Both the position numbers and the translations under genes were made by a program. This document shows, piece by piece, positions 11,236 to 21,502 of a stretch of 64,000 bases of DNA (positions within the stretch are counted from its first letter, which is position 1; each line of letters starts with the position of its first letter). The DNA lies in contig NC_088942.1 in the NCBI RefSeq assembly GCF_033473495.1, positions 1,674,001-1,738,000 on the forward strand, read 5' to 3'. This DNA comes from Cercospora beticola. Taxonomy: Eukaryota > Ascomycota > Dothideomycetes > Mycosphaerellales > Mycosphaerellaceae. The notes below the pieces were generated by a model that was given only the letters and a program-made list of their open reading frames with translations, had not been told where the DNA came from and ran no database searches.

Positions 11236-14200
11236 AACACGCAAGGTCTCGAGCCATGCGTCGGTTGGCTCGCGGGCACGGGGATGAGCGTGCGCAGAGA
11301 GGCTCAGAGCGACATGGCCGAGCCAAGGTGATTATTCTGCGCGCAAGGGTGCTGCGATGGCAGAGTGAGCATGAACCTAACGGTCGTCCTTCCCGAGGAC
11401 AGTGCCACCCGGGCTTAGTGTCTGATGGAGTTGTGAGTTTAGTCCCGACTCAGATGCGCCCAGCAAAGTCAAATTGGAAGTCAAAAGCGCCCCAGGTGAT
11501 GATAGGACGAAAGGCTCTCGCGCCAACCCGGCTCTCGTGCTGCTAGTGTGCTGTGCCTGGGAGGCGGCGGCGGCGGCGACGGAGACTGACAGATGGACGG
11601 CAGGCAGACAGGAGACGGTGAGGATGCTGCTTGCTCGGGTGTGCGACCACGCGCCAGGTCAGCGCAGCAACACGCAGCAGCCCGCAGTGGCACGGCAAAA
11701 CAGCGCTGGCGTGAGGTGTGAAAATGCCATGCATGCAGATGCGATCTGACCTGGGGGGCTTCCCGCAGCAGCAGCACCAGCGGGTCCGCATCGCTGCCAC
11801 AGAAAGTGGAGTAGCCCTCGCAGGCGATAAACAGCACCCAGCGCCTCCGAACGAAGCTCCTCCGTGCCGTCGTCACCTGCAAACCACAAACCAGGCCAAA
11901 CCGACAATCGCCATGACCCTACGTCAGAACGGATCGCAGGGGCTGCTACGTGGCCGTGCTCGACATGCCCTGTCTATTCGTGATTGATATCGGGCTTGAA
12001 CAACGTCCATACCGCGAGGCAGCAAAGCAAAGGCGAAGTTGACCGCAGTGTTGACCGCAAGTGACCACGCGCGCATGAATCAGGAAGCTTTCCTTCACCG
12101 GGCGATCGCAAAAGGTACCCCCATCCTACTCAGATCTGGCCGAAACGCACGATGAATCTGCCGACGATGCACGCAACACCATTGTCATTTCATCGCCCTG
12201 CAATACTCGTCTGTCGCCGGATGCCGTCGGTACACCGCAACCTCGCCTTAACCTCGCCCAATATTTCGCACTCAGGATAGCTGGTTGACAGCTATCGGCA
12301 AGCCGATCCTGCTGGGAACTTGCTGGTGACAATGCGCAGTGCAGGGTTCCGCGTCGAATGCCAAGCTACGGCATCTTCTCAAAGAGCGTGAAGACCGTTC
12401 ATACAGTATTATCTCCTATCATTCCGTGCGGTGCTGCCTCTGCTTTGCCACTGTCAGCCTCGAGTCTCGACATACCGGCCGAAGCGAGGCGAGCGTGCTT
12501 GGAAGCGCGCTCCAAATCGGAACCTGGTAGTGAGGCGAGCACTGCAGTCCGTCTCCACTGCGACCGCCTTCGAGATGAGCGCAGCGCAGTACAACAATCA
12601 TCATTGTTCCGTCTGACCCTGAACCGATCGTCACACCAAAAGATCCGACCCGCATTGTCGTCGAATGCAACCTTCGACTTTGGGACATGATGCGCGCGCT
12701 TGCTGCCGTGTTGACAGGCCTCATACCACTAAACATTCCCACGACCTGGAAACTGGTCGTTAGCCTCTTTCGGCGTGTCTAACATGGGAGGCGCCGCCCA
12801 CGTGGTTCGCAAATGCATTGATGATGTTCATTTGGCTGCCAGCCGTGGTGCCCGTGTTGGGCGGCAGAATTGATTTGATCAAAGCCTTGCCACGGGGCAA
12901 CGGCCATGTGTCGATTAGCCTTGATTCTAGAAGCAGCTTGTTGTTGTTCTCCCGCGCTCTTGGCCACGCTGGGAGTGTCCCTTTCCCTCTGAGATTCCCC
13001 TCACCAGATGCAGCAGCAGCAGCAGCTGCGCTACGACGTGCGGTCATGGCGATAGCCCACTTCGGTGTGCAACCCGACGTACACCGCATGTTATTCAACG
13101 TCGCGAGATGCGCGTGACACCAGTAACGCAAGCCGCGCTGGCGCTGTCATTATTGACCTCAACGTCCTTTGGTCGCACTGCACCAGCCCAATGACACCGA
13201 CATGCCACTGACATGCCAGCGCTTGCACCTGCACCTGCACATCCTCATTTTGCCAAATACGAAGCCTGATTAGGGAGCTGCGATGGAGCGCATCATTGCG
13301 TGATTAGCCACTGATGAGCACCTGGCTGGCGCTCATGTTGCTGCCCAACCCACCCCCGTACTGCAAGTATTTGCGGAAGCGCATCATTACAAGAGCACTG
13401 TGCGAACGAGATTAACGGTGACAAGCACGTTCACAATAGACGCGGCATGCCCCTTTGCGGTCTGCGAAGTGCGAAGGACGTCTTTGCGCCACCAGACGCC
13501 CACATCCCACATGCGCCCTGATGGCCGGGTCGAGCCACGTGCGAAGGCGTTCCATCGTTCGCAACGGCGTCTTTGCAAGCGGTCACCGGGCAGTCTACAC
13601 CGCATCGTCGTATGCGCGCTCTTCTTGCGACTGCGCAGCGCAACTTGACGACGCACTCGCGGCCCAGACTCTTCTCTCGGCGTAGCATCGTGGCTCTGTC
13701 GGCAGCCGTGGTCTCGAACTCAAAGCAACAGCTGTTTTAACGAGCTTACCTTCGAGGCTTCGACGAGAGTGCGTGCGGAACAAGCTCGATGCAAGTCAAA
13801 CGGGATCGCATGCTATCAACGCCCTCACATGATCGTAAAGTCATGCGGTCGTGCTCTAACTTTCGCGTACATGCACCGAAAATGGATTCCATGGAGTCAG
13901 CCTTATGGAATACTCAGCGACTTATCACCTGGACGCACCGTTCTTTGCGTGGCGACTGAAACGCATACGGTGCTATCGGAGTGTCAAAGTTCAAGAACAA
14001 CCTGCTTGAACGTGACCTCGACCGAGTAATGGACCACGATATCCTCAACTTTAAGGTCACGCGCATTCTGCTAGGTTCAATTCTTGGCCATCTTTGGATA
14101 GCATTGAGTCGGGCGGCCTCGAAATCTCGTTATGCCTAGGACCACTTCTCTGTTAGGGCGCGCCGCCTCATCACCTTGCGCGTGCTGCTGCTTCGACGAG

Positions 14201-16809
14201 ATGGATTCGACCAACCGCGGGTTGCGAGGATAGAGAGCAAGGCCATGGATCTGGGACTGTATGTCTCTGTCCTGGCCACAACCGGCACAGCTAAAACTTG
14301 CTAGCCCGCGATCAAGAACGGCATCATATCGGACTTCTCTCCTTAACATCGGAAGCAAGCCGTTTTCGATGTTGCCCCATGGGCAATACACGGCCGAACG
14401 TGGCTGTTGCTCTCGAGCTGATCCTAGAAATGATCAATTCGAGTTCCGGCGACTGCAAATTTGAGATGCTTGACTGATGACACCGCGTCTTGCCCCTCAT
14501 CTCGCGCAGCGACTGATCACCATGATGAGCACCGCCCACTGGATTAGCGGCCTATATGTGGCGAGTCCATCGACAGCCTCGCGTTACATCTGCTCACACA
14601 CACTTCCGACAATGCGAGCGAGCGGTCCAATGTTTATCTTCATAATTACAGATTCAGGTCCAAAGAGGCCGCGGCCATGTTGCGAAGCCAAGTTTTTCTG
14701 CTGCTGATCCCGAATGCTAATAAACGTTATCAGACTAGAGTTGCACTGTGAGGAAAGAACATCCGACCCGACGCGGTTCGGCAAGTAGCACGTTGTCGAC
14801 TTGCCACGCATTTGGCCGAGCGGCGTGCCGGTCCTTGTGCCGTGCAAGCGTGCGACAGCGCGATGCGGCACCGCAAAGGTCGGCGATCATCAATTCAATC
14901 AGCAACACGACGGTATCGAAAGTACAGCAACAACATGCATGGTAGTGCTGATGAGAAACTGGAATTCCAAGCTGCCAGCCAATGGAAGAATTTCTCGCCA
15001 GAAGTTGGCTGGACGTCCCTAGTTCTCAAGCATGCGACTGCAGGCCTTGTACTTTGCTATGCAGAGTTGAACTCTCGCATGCCGTTGCTCCGAGACTACT
15101 CTGTGCTCCTCTCGCCGCAGTGTCAACCAAGGTCACAACCTGGTGTATTGAGCAAGACCTGTCAAGCTCACATGCCTTCCACGGGGTTGAGGCAAAGCTT
15201 GAACGCGTCTTACAGAGTTCCCCGCAACGCGACATGTCGCACACTCGCTTGGTTCCAAAAGGTCTTCATTTTATCGCCACGCAGGACCTGCGATGGAAAT
15301 GTTACGGAAACAAATCACACGGTCACGCGGTCCGAGCACGACACTCTAGACCACTGCAGTCGGTGAACGGAACACCGATGGCAGGATTTCATCACAATCT
15401 GCGCCTCCAGGATGCATTCATGTCCTCCGCCACCAACAGTAGTAGGAGGTAGGTAAGGGCCCAAAATACATCGCTCTGAATGGCGCGGCCAGCTTCCCCA
15501 AAACAGTCATTGCGAGTTGGATTTGTCGCTACCAAGATTTCCAGAAATCCATCCCGCCGCACAGGAACGTCAGCATGATCTATAATATCTCGCTAACAGA
15601 CTTCGGAACGCCGCAAAACAATTACAATTGTAGTAGACTTCGAATGACTTGCAGCATCTTATATTGCGAAAGGAAGCCGTTAATAATGAGCAGGATCTTC
15701 CGTGCAGTAGTAGCACGATACTGACGAAGATGCACGCCACTAGGAAGTAGTTTGTGGTCCTTGACTCTTCTCACTTTACGGCTCCTTGGGCAGCAGTACA
15801 GCAGAAGGCGTGTGCATCATGGGGAGAACAACCACGTAGCCGCGCTGCAGTGGGGAAAGAGGCGCGTTTGCAAGCGCCCAACCAGGGAATTACCAACGTC
15901 TCCTATCATTAACAGCACCGCAAACATGAAACGCAGATGTTCCCTTCTCTCCTTTCCCCGCGAATATCACTGTTTGTTTCTTACCCCTCATCACGACACA
16001 TGTCATGGGTTTGCACACCTGATCACAATGCCATGGCACCGCCTCGGCTTCGCGAGAACAATGCGGCGAGACGATGAGAGAGTGAGGAGAAGGGCGGTCA
16101 GAGGCACGCTATACCCTAGATGGCATGTGTGCCTGACGATCGTGTATGGCTGGACCAATACCCAATTGCCCACCACACCACTTCGTGCTTTAATACGTAT
16201 GGCCACGCAACTTTGACATTCAGTGCCTTGCCCAAGTGGGCATAGCAAAAGAAAAGATGTAATCGAGTACGAACGAACGAAATACGTGATTGCCAGTGGG
16301 ATGATCACATGACGATTGTTTGCATGTGTAGGCAGAATCGAGAAGGCTTGCTTGCTGCTCACCGCATGTATGACAACGACGAACTATGATCGACTAACTA
16401 CTCATGTGGCATGATGAGGTGCTTGCTTGCCACGGCTTGCTGGCGTTGATAACGAGCATACCTCCTACCACGACCGCATTGAAGCCCAAGCGTCTCCCTG
16501 TTGGCGCAGGGCTGAGCTGAGTCCTGCTTGCTGCGCTGTCAAAACGGACATGCGCGATAGAGTAGAGCCTCACGATGACTTGCCTCAACGCGCTTGCGCC
16601 TACGCCTGCGCTTGTATGCACGATGGACGTGGCACAAGGTGGTTGGTGTCCTGCAGTGAAAGCATACCGCTACGCCGTAAGTCCTAATTTGCCACACAAG
16701 AACTATTTCAAGATTTCTTGTTTGCGGCTTGCGGCTGGATTTGAATTTGTTCGTTCTGGTTTGTGGTGGCGTTTTCTACCAATTGTAGTGCGATGCATGC
16801 GGTCCATCA
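11236..16809. other. 5.6-kb region without a supportable gene
   Basis: The stretch separates the start of the minus-strand transcription factor from the 3' end of the minus-strand DNA methyltransferase. Frames up to 184 codons exist (for example 14812-15366 and 15752-16216 on the plus strand), but their translations look random, overlap other frames and show no signal peptide, domain or splice structure. A (GCA)n microsatellite lies at about 13010-13028. The left part must contain the transcription factor's promoter and perhaps a long 5' UTR. Confidence 0.4.
13010..13028. repeat. (GCA)n microsatellite
   Basis: About six uninterrupted GCA units lie in non-coding DNA, ending in CTGCG. Confidence 0.8.
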
Positions 16810-19800
16810 TCATCCCTCGTGGCCGCCGTCGCCGCTTTGCAGGGACTTTCGAGCTGTGGACTGCAGCAACTCATTGATCCTCTTAAACCCTCCGATTCGA
16901 ATTGATTGGAGATCGTGTTCAGACAGGCTCAGTGCCATCTTGACGCTCCTGTTGTCGATGGGCGAATCATTCAGACTTGTCCATGTTTTGCCGCTGCTAT
17001 ACGTCGCCTCACCGGCCGGTGCTGCAGCCTCATCATATTCATCCGGCAGTGATGTTGGCGTTGCCGAGATACCCGTTCGGTCGGAGTCGAATTCGGCATG
17101 GTCTCCTTCGGCATCTACAAGCCCTGCAGGTGGCATACCGACCGCTGACTCGTCAATAAGGACTGGAACCTTGACTATGTCAACAGGCGGTGACTTTAGC
17201 CACGAATCTCGAACGGCGAGCCCGAGTACCAGCGCAACCTTCCTGTCGACGCTGTTGCCAACAATTTTCATGCGTTCCGTCGATAAGCCTACTAGGACTT
17301 CGTGATCTGGGTAGCCTTGTGCTCTACGGCATTCCATAATAGTAAGGACGCGGTGTTGATTCCAGTGTACAGCTTGTCCATTCATGCCGTCTCCGACCGA
17401 CAACTTTGTAAGTATGGTCGGGAATGGTCTGTCGGGAAACACACGACGGAATGACTTGCTCCCGGGTCCACACTTGATCTGGTTCTTACCGTATGAAAAG
17501 TTTAAGGGCTCGCCTCGAACTAGACCAGCCTGGGCTGCTTGTACAAGAGACATGCCGAATGGTCGCTGAGGCACAACAGCCATACGAGTCCTGTTGGTGG
17601 CCGTCTCTTCAGTAGCGGTACGGTGGTCAGGGTGGCTCGGACAAAGAAATGGCTGCCCGTCATGGATTATAGGTAGATCCATGACCGAGTCTTCCGCGCT
17701 GACCTGAGCGAAAGGTGTATACGCATCCTCTCGCCGGGAGCCAAAGGGCTTTCCATTCGAGCACCGCCCTAAGTTTCCTCGTCGCTCCAGGTGTGCTGGT
17801 CGCCGGTGTGTGTATTCAGGTTGTTCTAGTACAGCACAGGTCGGTGCTGTAGCAATTATGAACACCCGTGATCGAGCCTGTGAACTGCCATAGTAATATG
17901 CGTCCATCAAGAATTGTTGCACTTGGTACCCAAGTCCGACCAGAGCCGCAATCATCTGCGAGAACACATTCTGCTCCCCTAGGCCCTTTACATTGTTCGT
18001 CATTGCTACAACGTTTTCAAGCACAAGGTACCGAGGCGCGTAGAGGTCCACGTACGATATAACTGAGGCAACCATCGATGCATTCTGTCTCGAACGGTCA
18101 CTTTGCTGGTCCCGTTGCATTCTTGAAAAGCCTTGACACGGCGAACCAGCCGATATAATGTCGACTGTGCCGGGCTGTGCCACGAGGTCACATTTTCTCG
18201 ACATCATTGCGAGCTCGAGGTACTCGTTGACCGAGCCGAGATAGTATGCAGTCCTGTCCGGTTCTGGGTCGTTCGCTCGATAGCTATACAACGCCTTCTC
18301 GGCCAGATCCACTGCGTAGCGGAACTGCACTGCACCACCCTCTTCTAACCCACGGTCGAACGTTCCGCCGCCACAGAAGATCCCGAGGCCGGTAAGCTTC
18401 GTCTTGGAGCTGCTGTTCTGAGGGCCCCAGGATTCATTGAGCAACGGCAACTCCGCGGTACTCGAGTCTCTTGCGATGAAGAAGTAGTCGCCAGTGCCGT
18501 CTCGATCGTAGGGCGTAGGTACATTATCACGATCGAATATCCTGATATGGCATGGACGCACAATGTCATCTTTCGGTCTCAGAAATTCCTCGTCGGTAAC
18601 AATCAATTCGTTCGGTCGCGCTTTCGCATCCTGTTCCGCTCTGACAGCGTATCCTAGCCTTCGCAATAGCACGCGGTCTCGGCCTCCCTCGCTCGAAAGG
18701 TCGACAATAATAGCTGGCTCGCAGTTCCGTCCAAGATTGTCTTGCTCTTTGTCGACGAGAACAGCGTCGCCAATCTTGTACTGTACTACGGATCTGTCGA
18801 TGTAGTCATCCTGGTGACAGCAGCAAAAGTGGTGTCTTTCTAGCGTAACGAAATCATACTGGTTCAGCTCCGGTACAGTGCGGAACGTTCGCCTTACGAA
18901 GAAGCCACTCTGAACCGAGTTTGGATCTGCAACAAACCAAGAGACTTCTGCTTTGCCCACGACATCTTCAATATCGTCGAGGTATAGAGCCTCTTGCTTC
19001 CCGCATCCACAATTGTCCGAGAGGAAAAGTTCCTGTTTGTAGGGATAGAAAGCATTTCCAATCGTGGTGTCTTCTGGCTGGTACAGCCAGATAACATCGA
19101 GTCGTCTGCTGTCTTTGCGATCCTTCCAGATGCGTTGCACATACGCATACCAGAAGTCAGCGTTCGACAGCTTCCAATCGCCGGTCTTGTCAGCAGGTAC
19201 TGCTACGACATCCCCAGCTCGCACGTCTGTAACCTTTCTCAAGGGCTGCGCCTCGATTAGCTCTTGAGCAGGGAAACTCTCGCTGCAAAGAGGAGACAAG
19301 CCAAGACTGGCCTTGCGGGTATTCACGCGCTCGCGCAAGCCGTCCTCGGCGATTCTGGGCACACCCAGCATATCCGCGAAATACATCTTTTGGAAGCATG
19401 CGTATGCAAACGGCGTGACGACAGTCTTCCCTGTGTAATTCACGGGCTGCGTGGGTATCGCTCTAAGTCTTTCAGGATGAACTTCTCCCCACAATGGATT
19501 GTTACATAGTGCTGTTCGCTCCGAGGTATTCGCTGACTGGCGGTCGATATCCCAGCATTCTTTCCAGAGAAATTCGACATTGACTGCAAGCAAGGTTCGG
19601 AAATCCAGAAGCTGTATGCGCTTGTGCCAAGCTTGAAAGACTGCGTTGTCGCTGTGCGCGGCTTGTAGCCACGACCAAAAGTCGGAGCGGAAATGCGCGA
19701 TTGTCACATCCTCGTGGTCGCACATATAGTCGATGAAATAGTCGGTAAATTGCGCAAGCATAAGGAAAGGCGTGTAGAAGCGCCGATACTCTACAGCAGG

Positions 19801-20634
19801 CCGACCAAGCTTGTAGTAGAATTGTTGATCCTTGGCGATCCTCGACTGTATGCATATACGGTCCGTCCATGACCGCGAATCGTCGCCATACTCGAGAGTG
19901 AGGACATCGAAGGGGATGTCTTTTACGAATATTCTCATGTTGCCGAAGGACAAGGTACCGGCGAAATGAAACTCGCTCTTCCGCGCCATCGTGAGTTTCT
20001 CCAACGTAACAAGCTCATTCGCGTGCCATGCGATACTTGGTAGCTGATAAACCGTGAAGTCGTCCAGCGTGAAGTAGGTATACTCCGGTCGCACATCTCG
20101 TGTAGGAGGATATGCTTCGTGGAATGCGATCTGCAAAGACCTTACAGCTCTGTGTTCTGGACTCGCCTCCAGCTCGGAACCTCGATACATCCAATGAGGG
20201 TAAGCTGAAGTGCTCGGATGCATAAAAAGCTTTCTGGCTTCCGCTCTGGCTGCTTCATCGTCGCTCACTTCACACTTCAACTTCTTGGGTTGAGCTGGCG
20301 CGATCCAATTCGTGTCCTCGTCACTAGACGTAGCAGCACTGTCCTGGTAGCTCCCGGTCCTACCTTCATTGTCGGTGACTGGCGTTAAGGTGCCATTCAC
20401 GATGCGCACAGCTTCCTTCCGAAGCTCTTCTGAATGCCATTGCGTCAAACGCCTCCTCTTCTTCGGTCGTATCGGCACTCCAAGTGCGATTTCATCCTCG
20501 TCATCCTCCTCTTCCATCTCGAGGATCAGGCTTGTATTGCGCCTCTGTGTCGTGGCTGTCGACTCTGGGTCATCGCGCTCGTACTGCGTCGCATGCTCTT
20601 GCGAATGCGCTCCAGATCGCGTGTTGTTCGGCAT
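16810..20634 (-). CDS. dim-2: DIM-2-like DNA (cytosine-5) methyltransferase
   Basis: A single open frame of 1274 residues starts at the ATG at 20634. Motif order follows C5 methyltransferases: SAM-binding motif I (IFCGGGTFDRGLEEGG, about 753-768), catalytic motif IV (SPCQGFS, about 832-838, with the nucleophilic Cys), motif VI (ENVVAM, about 874), motif VIII (QARSRVFI, about 920) and motif X (VGNSVDRKVALVLG, about 1126). Upstream are two bromo-adjacent-homology-like regions (about 470-590 and 615-715), the second beginning YKIGDAVLV. The N-terminal 100 residues are acidic and basic low complexity (PKKRRR, a likely nuclear signal). This domain order and the FCGGG variant of motif I fit the fungal DIM-2 class, which maintains 5-methylcytosine at RIP-mutated repeats downstream of H3K9 methylation and HP1. 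All catalytic blocks are intact and no stop interrupts the frame. It is somewhat shorter than Neurospora DIM-2 (about 1450 residues). Confidence 0.93.
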   Translation of the reverse strand: MPNNTRSGAHSQEHATQYERDDPESTATTQRRNTSLILEMEEEDDEDEIALGVPIRPKKRRRLTQWHSEELRKEAVRIVNGTLTPVTDNEGRTGSYQDSAATSSDEDTNWIAPAQPKKLKCEVSDDEAARAEARKLFMHPSTSAYPHWMYRGSELEASPEHRAVRSLQIAFHEAYPPTRDVRPEYTYFTLDDFTVYQLPSIAWHANELVTLEKLTMARKSEFHFAGTLSFGNMRIFVKDIPFDVLTLEYGDDSRSWTDRICIQSRIAKDQQFYYKLGRPAVEYRRFYTPFLMLAQFTDYFIDYMCDHEDVTIAHFRSDFWSWLQAAHSDNAVFQAWHKRIQLLDFRTLLAVNVEFLWKECWDIDRQSANTSERTALCNNPLWGEVHPERLRAIPTQPVNYTGKTVVTPFAYACFQKMYFADMLGVPRIAEDGLRERVNTRKASLGLSPLCSESFPAQELIEAQPLRKVTDVRAGDVVAVPADKTGDWKLSNADFWYAYVQRIWKDRKDSRRLDVIWLYQPEDTTIGNAFYPYKQELFLSDNCGCGKQEALYLDDIEDVVGKAEVSWFVADPNSVQSGFFVRRTFRTVPELNQYDFVTLERHHFCCCHQDDYIDRSVVQYKIGDAVLVDKEQDNLGRNCEPAIIVDLSSEGGRDRVLLRRLGYAVRAEQDAKARPNELIVTDEEFLRPKDDIVRPCHIRIFDRDNVPTPYDRDGTGDYFFIARDSSTAELPLLNESWGPQNSSSKTKLTGLGIFCGGGTFDRGLEEGGAVQFRYAVDLAEKALYSYRANDPEPDRTAYYLGSVNEYLELAMMSRKCDLVAQPGTVDIISAGSPCQGFSRMQRDQQSDRSRQNASMVASVISYVDLYAPRYLVLENVVAMTNNVKGLGEQNVFSQMIAALVGLGYQVQQFLMDAYYYGSSQARSRVFIIATAPTCAVLEQPEYTHRRPAHLERRGNLGRCSNGKPFGSRREDAYTPFAQVSAEDSVMDLPIIHDGQPFLCPSHPDHRTATEETATNRTRMAVVPQRPFGMSLVQAAQAGLVRGEPLNFSYGKNQIKCGPGSKSFRRVFPDRPFPTILTKLSVGDGMNGQAVHWNQHRVLTIMECRRAQGYPDHEVLVGLSTERMKIVGNSVDRKVALVLGLAVRDSWLKSPPVDIVKVPVLIDESAVGMPPAGLVDAEGDHAEFDSDRTGISATPTSLPDEYDEAAAPAGEATYSSGKTWTSLNDSPIDNRSVKMALSLSEHDLQSIRIGGFKRINELLQSTARKSLQSGDGGHEG

Positions 20635-21502
20635 TTTCCATCTGATTTACGTGCGTGCGCGCGTGTAGTAGCTGTTATTGATGGGAATAGAAATCTGTCT
20701 GTGAGTTCTGCTTGGTAATATGTGTTCGAGGTGCAACTGAGGTGCATGAAGTAAAATAATCAGCCCTCACCTTGGGGCGCGGCGACAGTCAAGTGCGGTG
20801 GTGGTGCGGAGTCGGAGTCGAGTCTAAACGCGAACCAGCCACCAGATTGACACGCCATTGTCAGCCCTATTGTTGCGCCAGTAATGCGATGCCAGACCAC
20901 CTGCCACTGTTGAAGTCGAGATGAAGCAATCGCGTCCAGTGTGCGTGAGAGTGCTCAGTTGCAATGGCTTTGAGATGATGGAGGCAGAAGGGAAGAACGT
21001 GAACGTTGTGGGTTGGGAGCATGACGTTTCATTTCACGTTCCATGCTCTTAGCGTGGTTGCCGGCACGTGCACTGCTTTCGCTCACTTGACTTTTTGCCT
21101 TGCCTTCACATTTCGCACTTCAAGTTCCAATGCTGGTGTAAGTTTTCGTGAGCTTATTCAATTGCTTCAGGAATGAGACCTTTGACGTGAAGATTCTGTT
21201 CGGAAGCCACTCTCGACATGAAAGGTGCCGTTTTGAGTCGCAATGACCGGAGAAAGAACCTTGGATGTAGCTTCTCAGCCATAGCCAATGAATATGGCAA
21301 GCAAGACGCTTTGCCCCAGTTCTACAGCATACAATACACATCCCATACACCATCATCCGTAATATCGTCGGTACAGTTGATCCGTTCTTGCCAGCGTTTC
21401 AATTGATCAATCATCCACCCACTTCCCATCTCGATGCAAGAAGTCAGACCCAAACGCCTCGCTGAAACCACGCGAATGCGAACAAGCTCAATGATACTCG
21501 TC
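20635..21502. other. Intergenic region, promoter of the DIM-2-like gene
   Basis: These 868 bp lie between two minus-strand genes. They should carry the methyltransferase promoter on the left and the 3' flank of the Inp1-like gene on the right. I see no coding sequence or repeat that I can support. Confidence 0.5.

Noticed and set aside
10776..11331. Long Arg/Leu-rich frames opposite the transcription-factor exon
   Set aside because: They are shadows produced by the triplet-repeat coding sequence on the other strand.
14812..15452. Overlapping plus-strand open frames of 184 and 156 codons
   Set aside because: They overlap in different frames, have no recognisable motifs, signal peptide or splice partners, and their composition looks like chance.
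15752..16216. Plus-strand open frame of 154 codons
   Set aside because: Starts without ATG support, shows no domain or hydrophobic pattern, and competes with a minus-strand frame of similar length.
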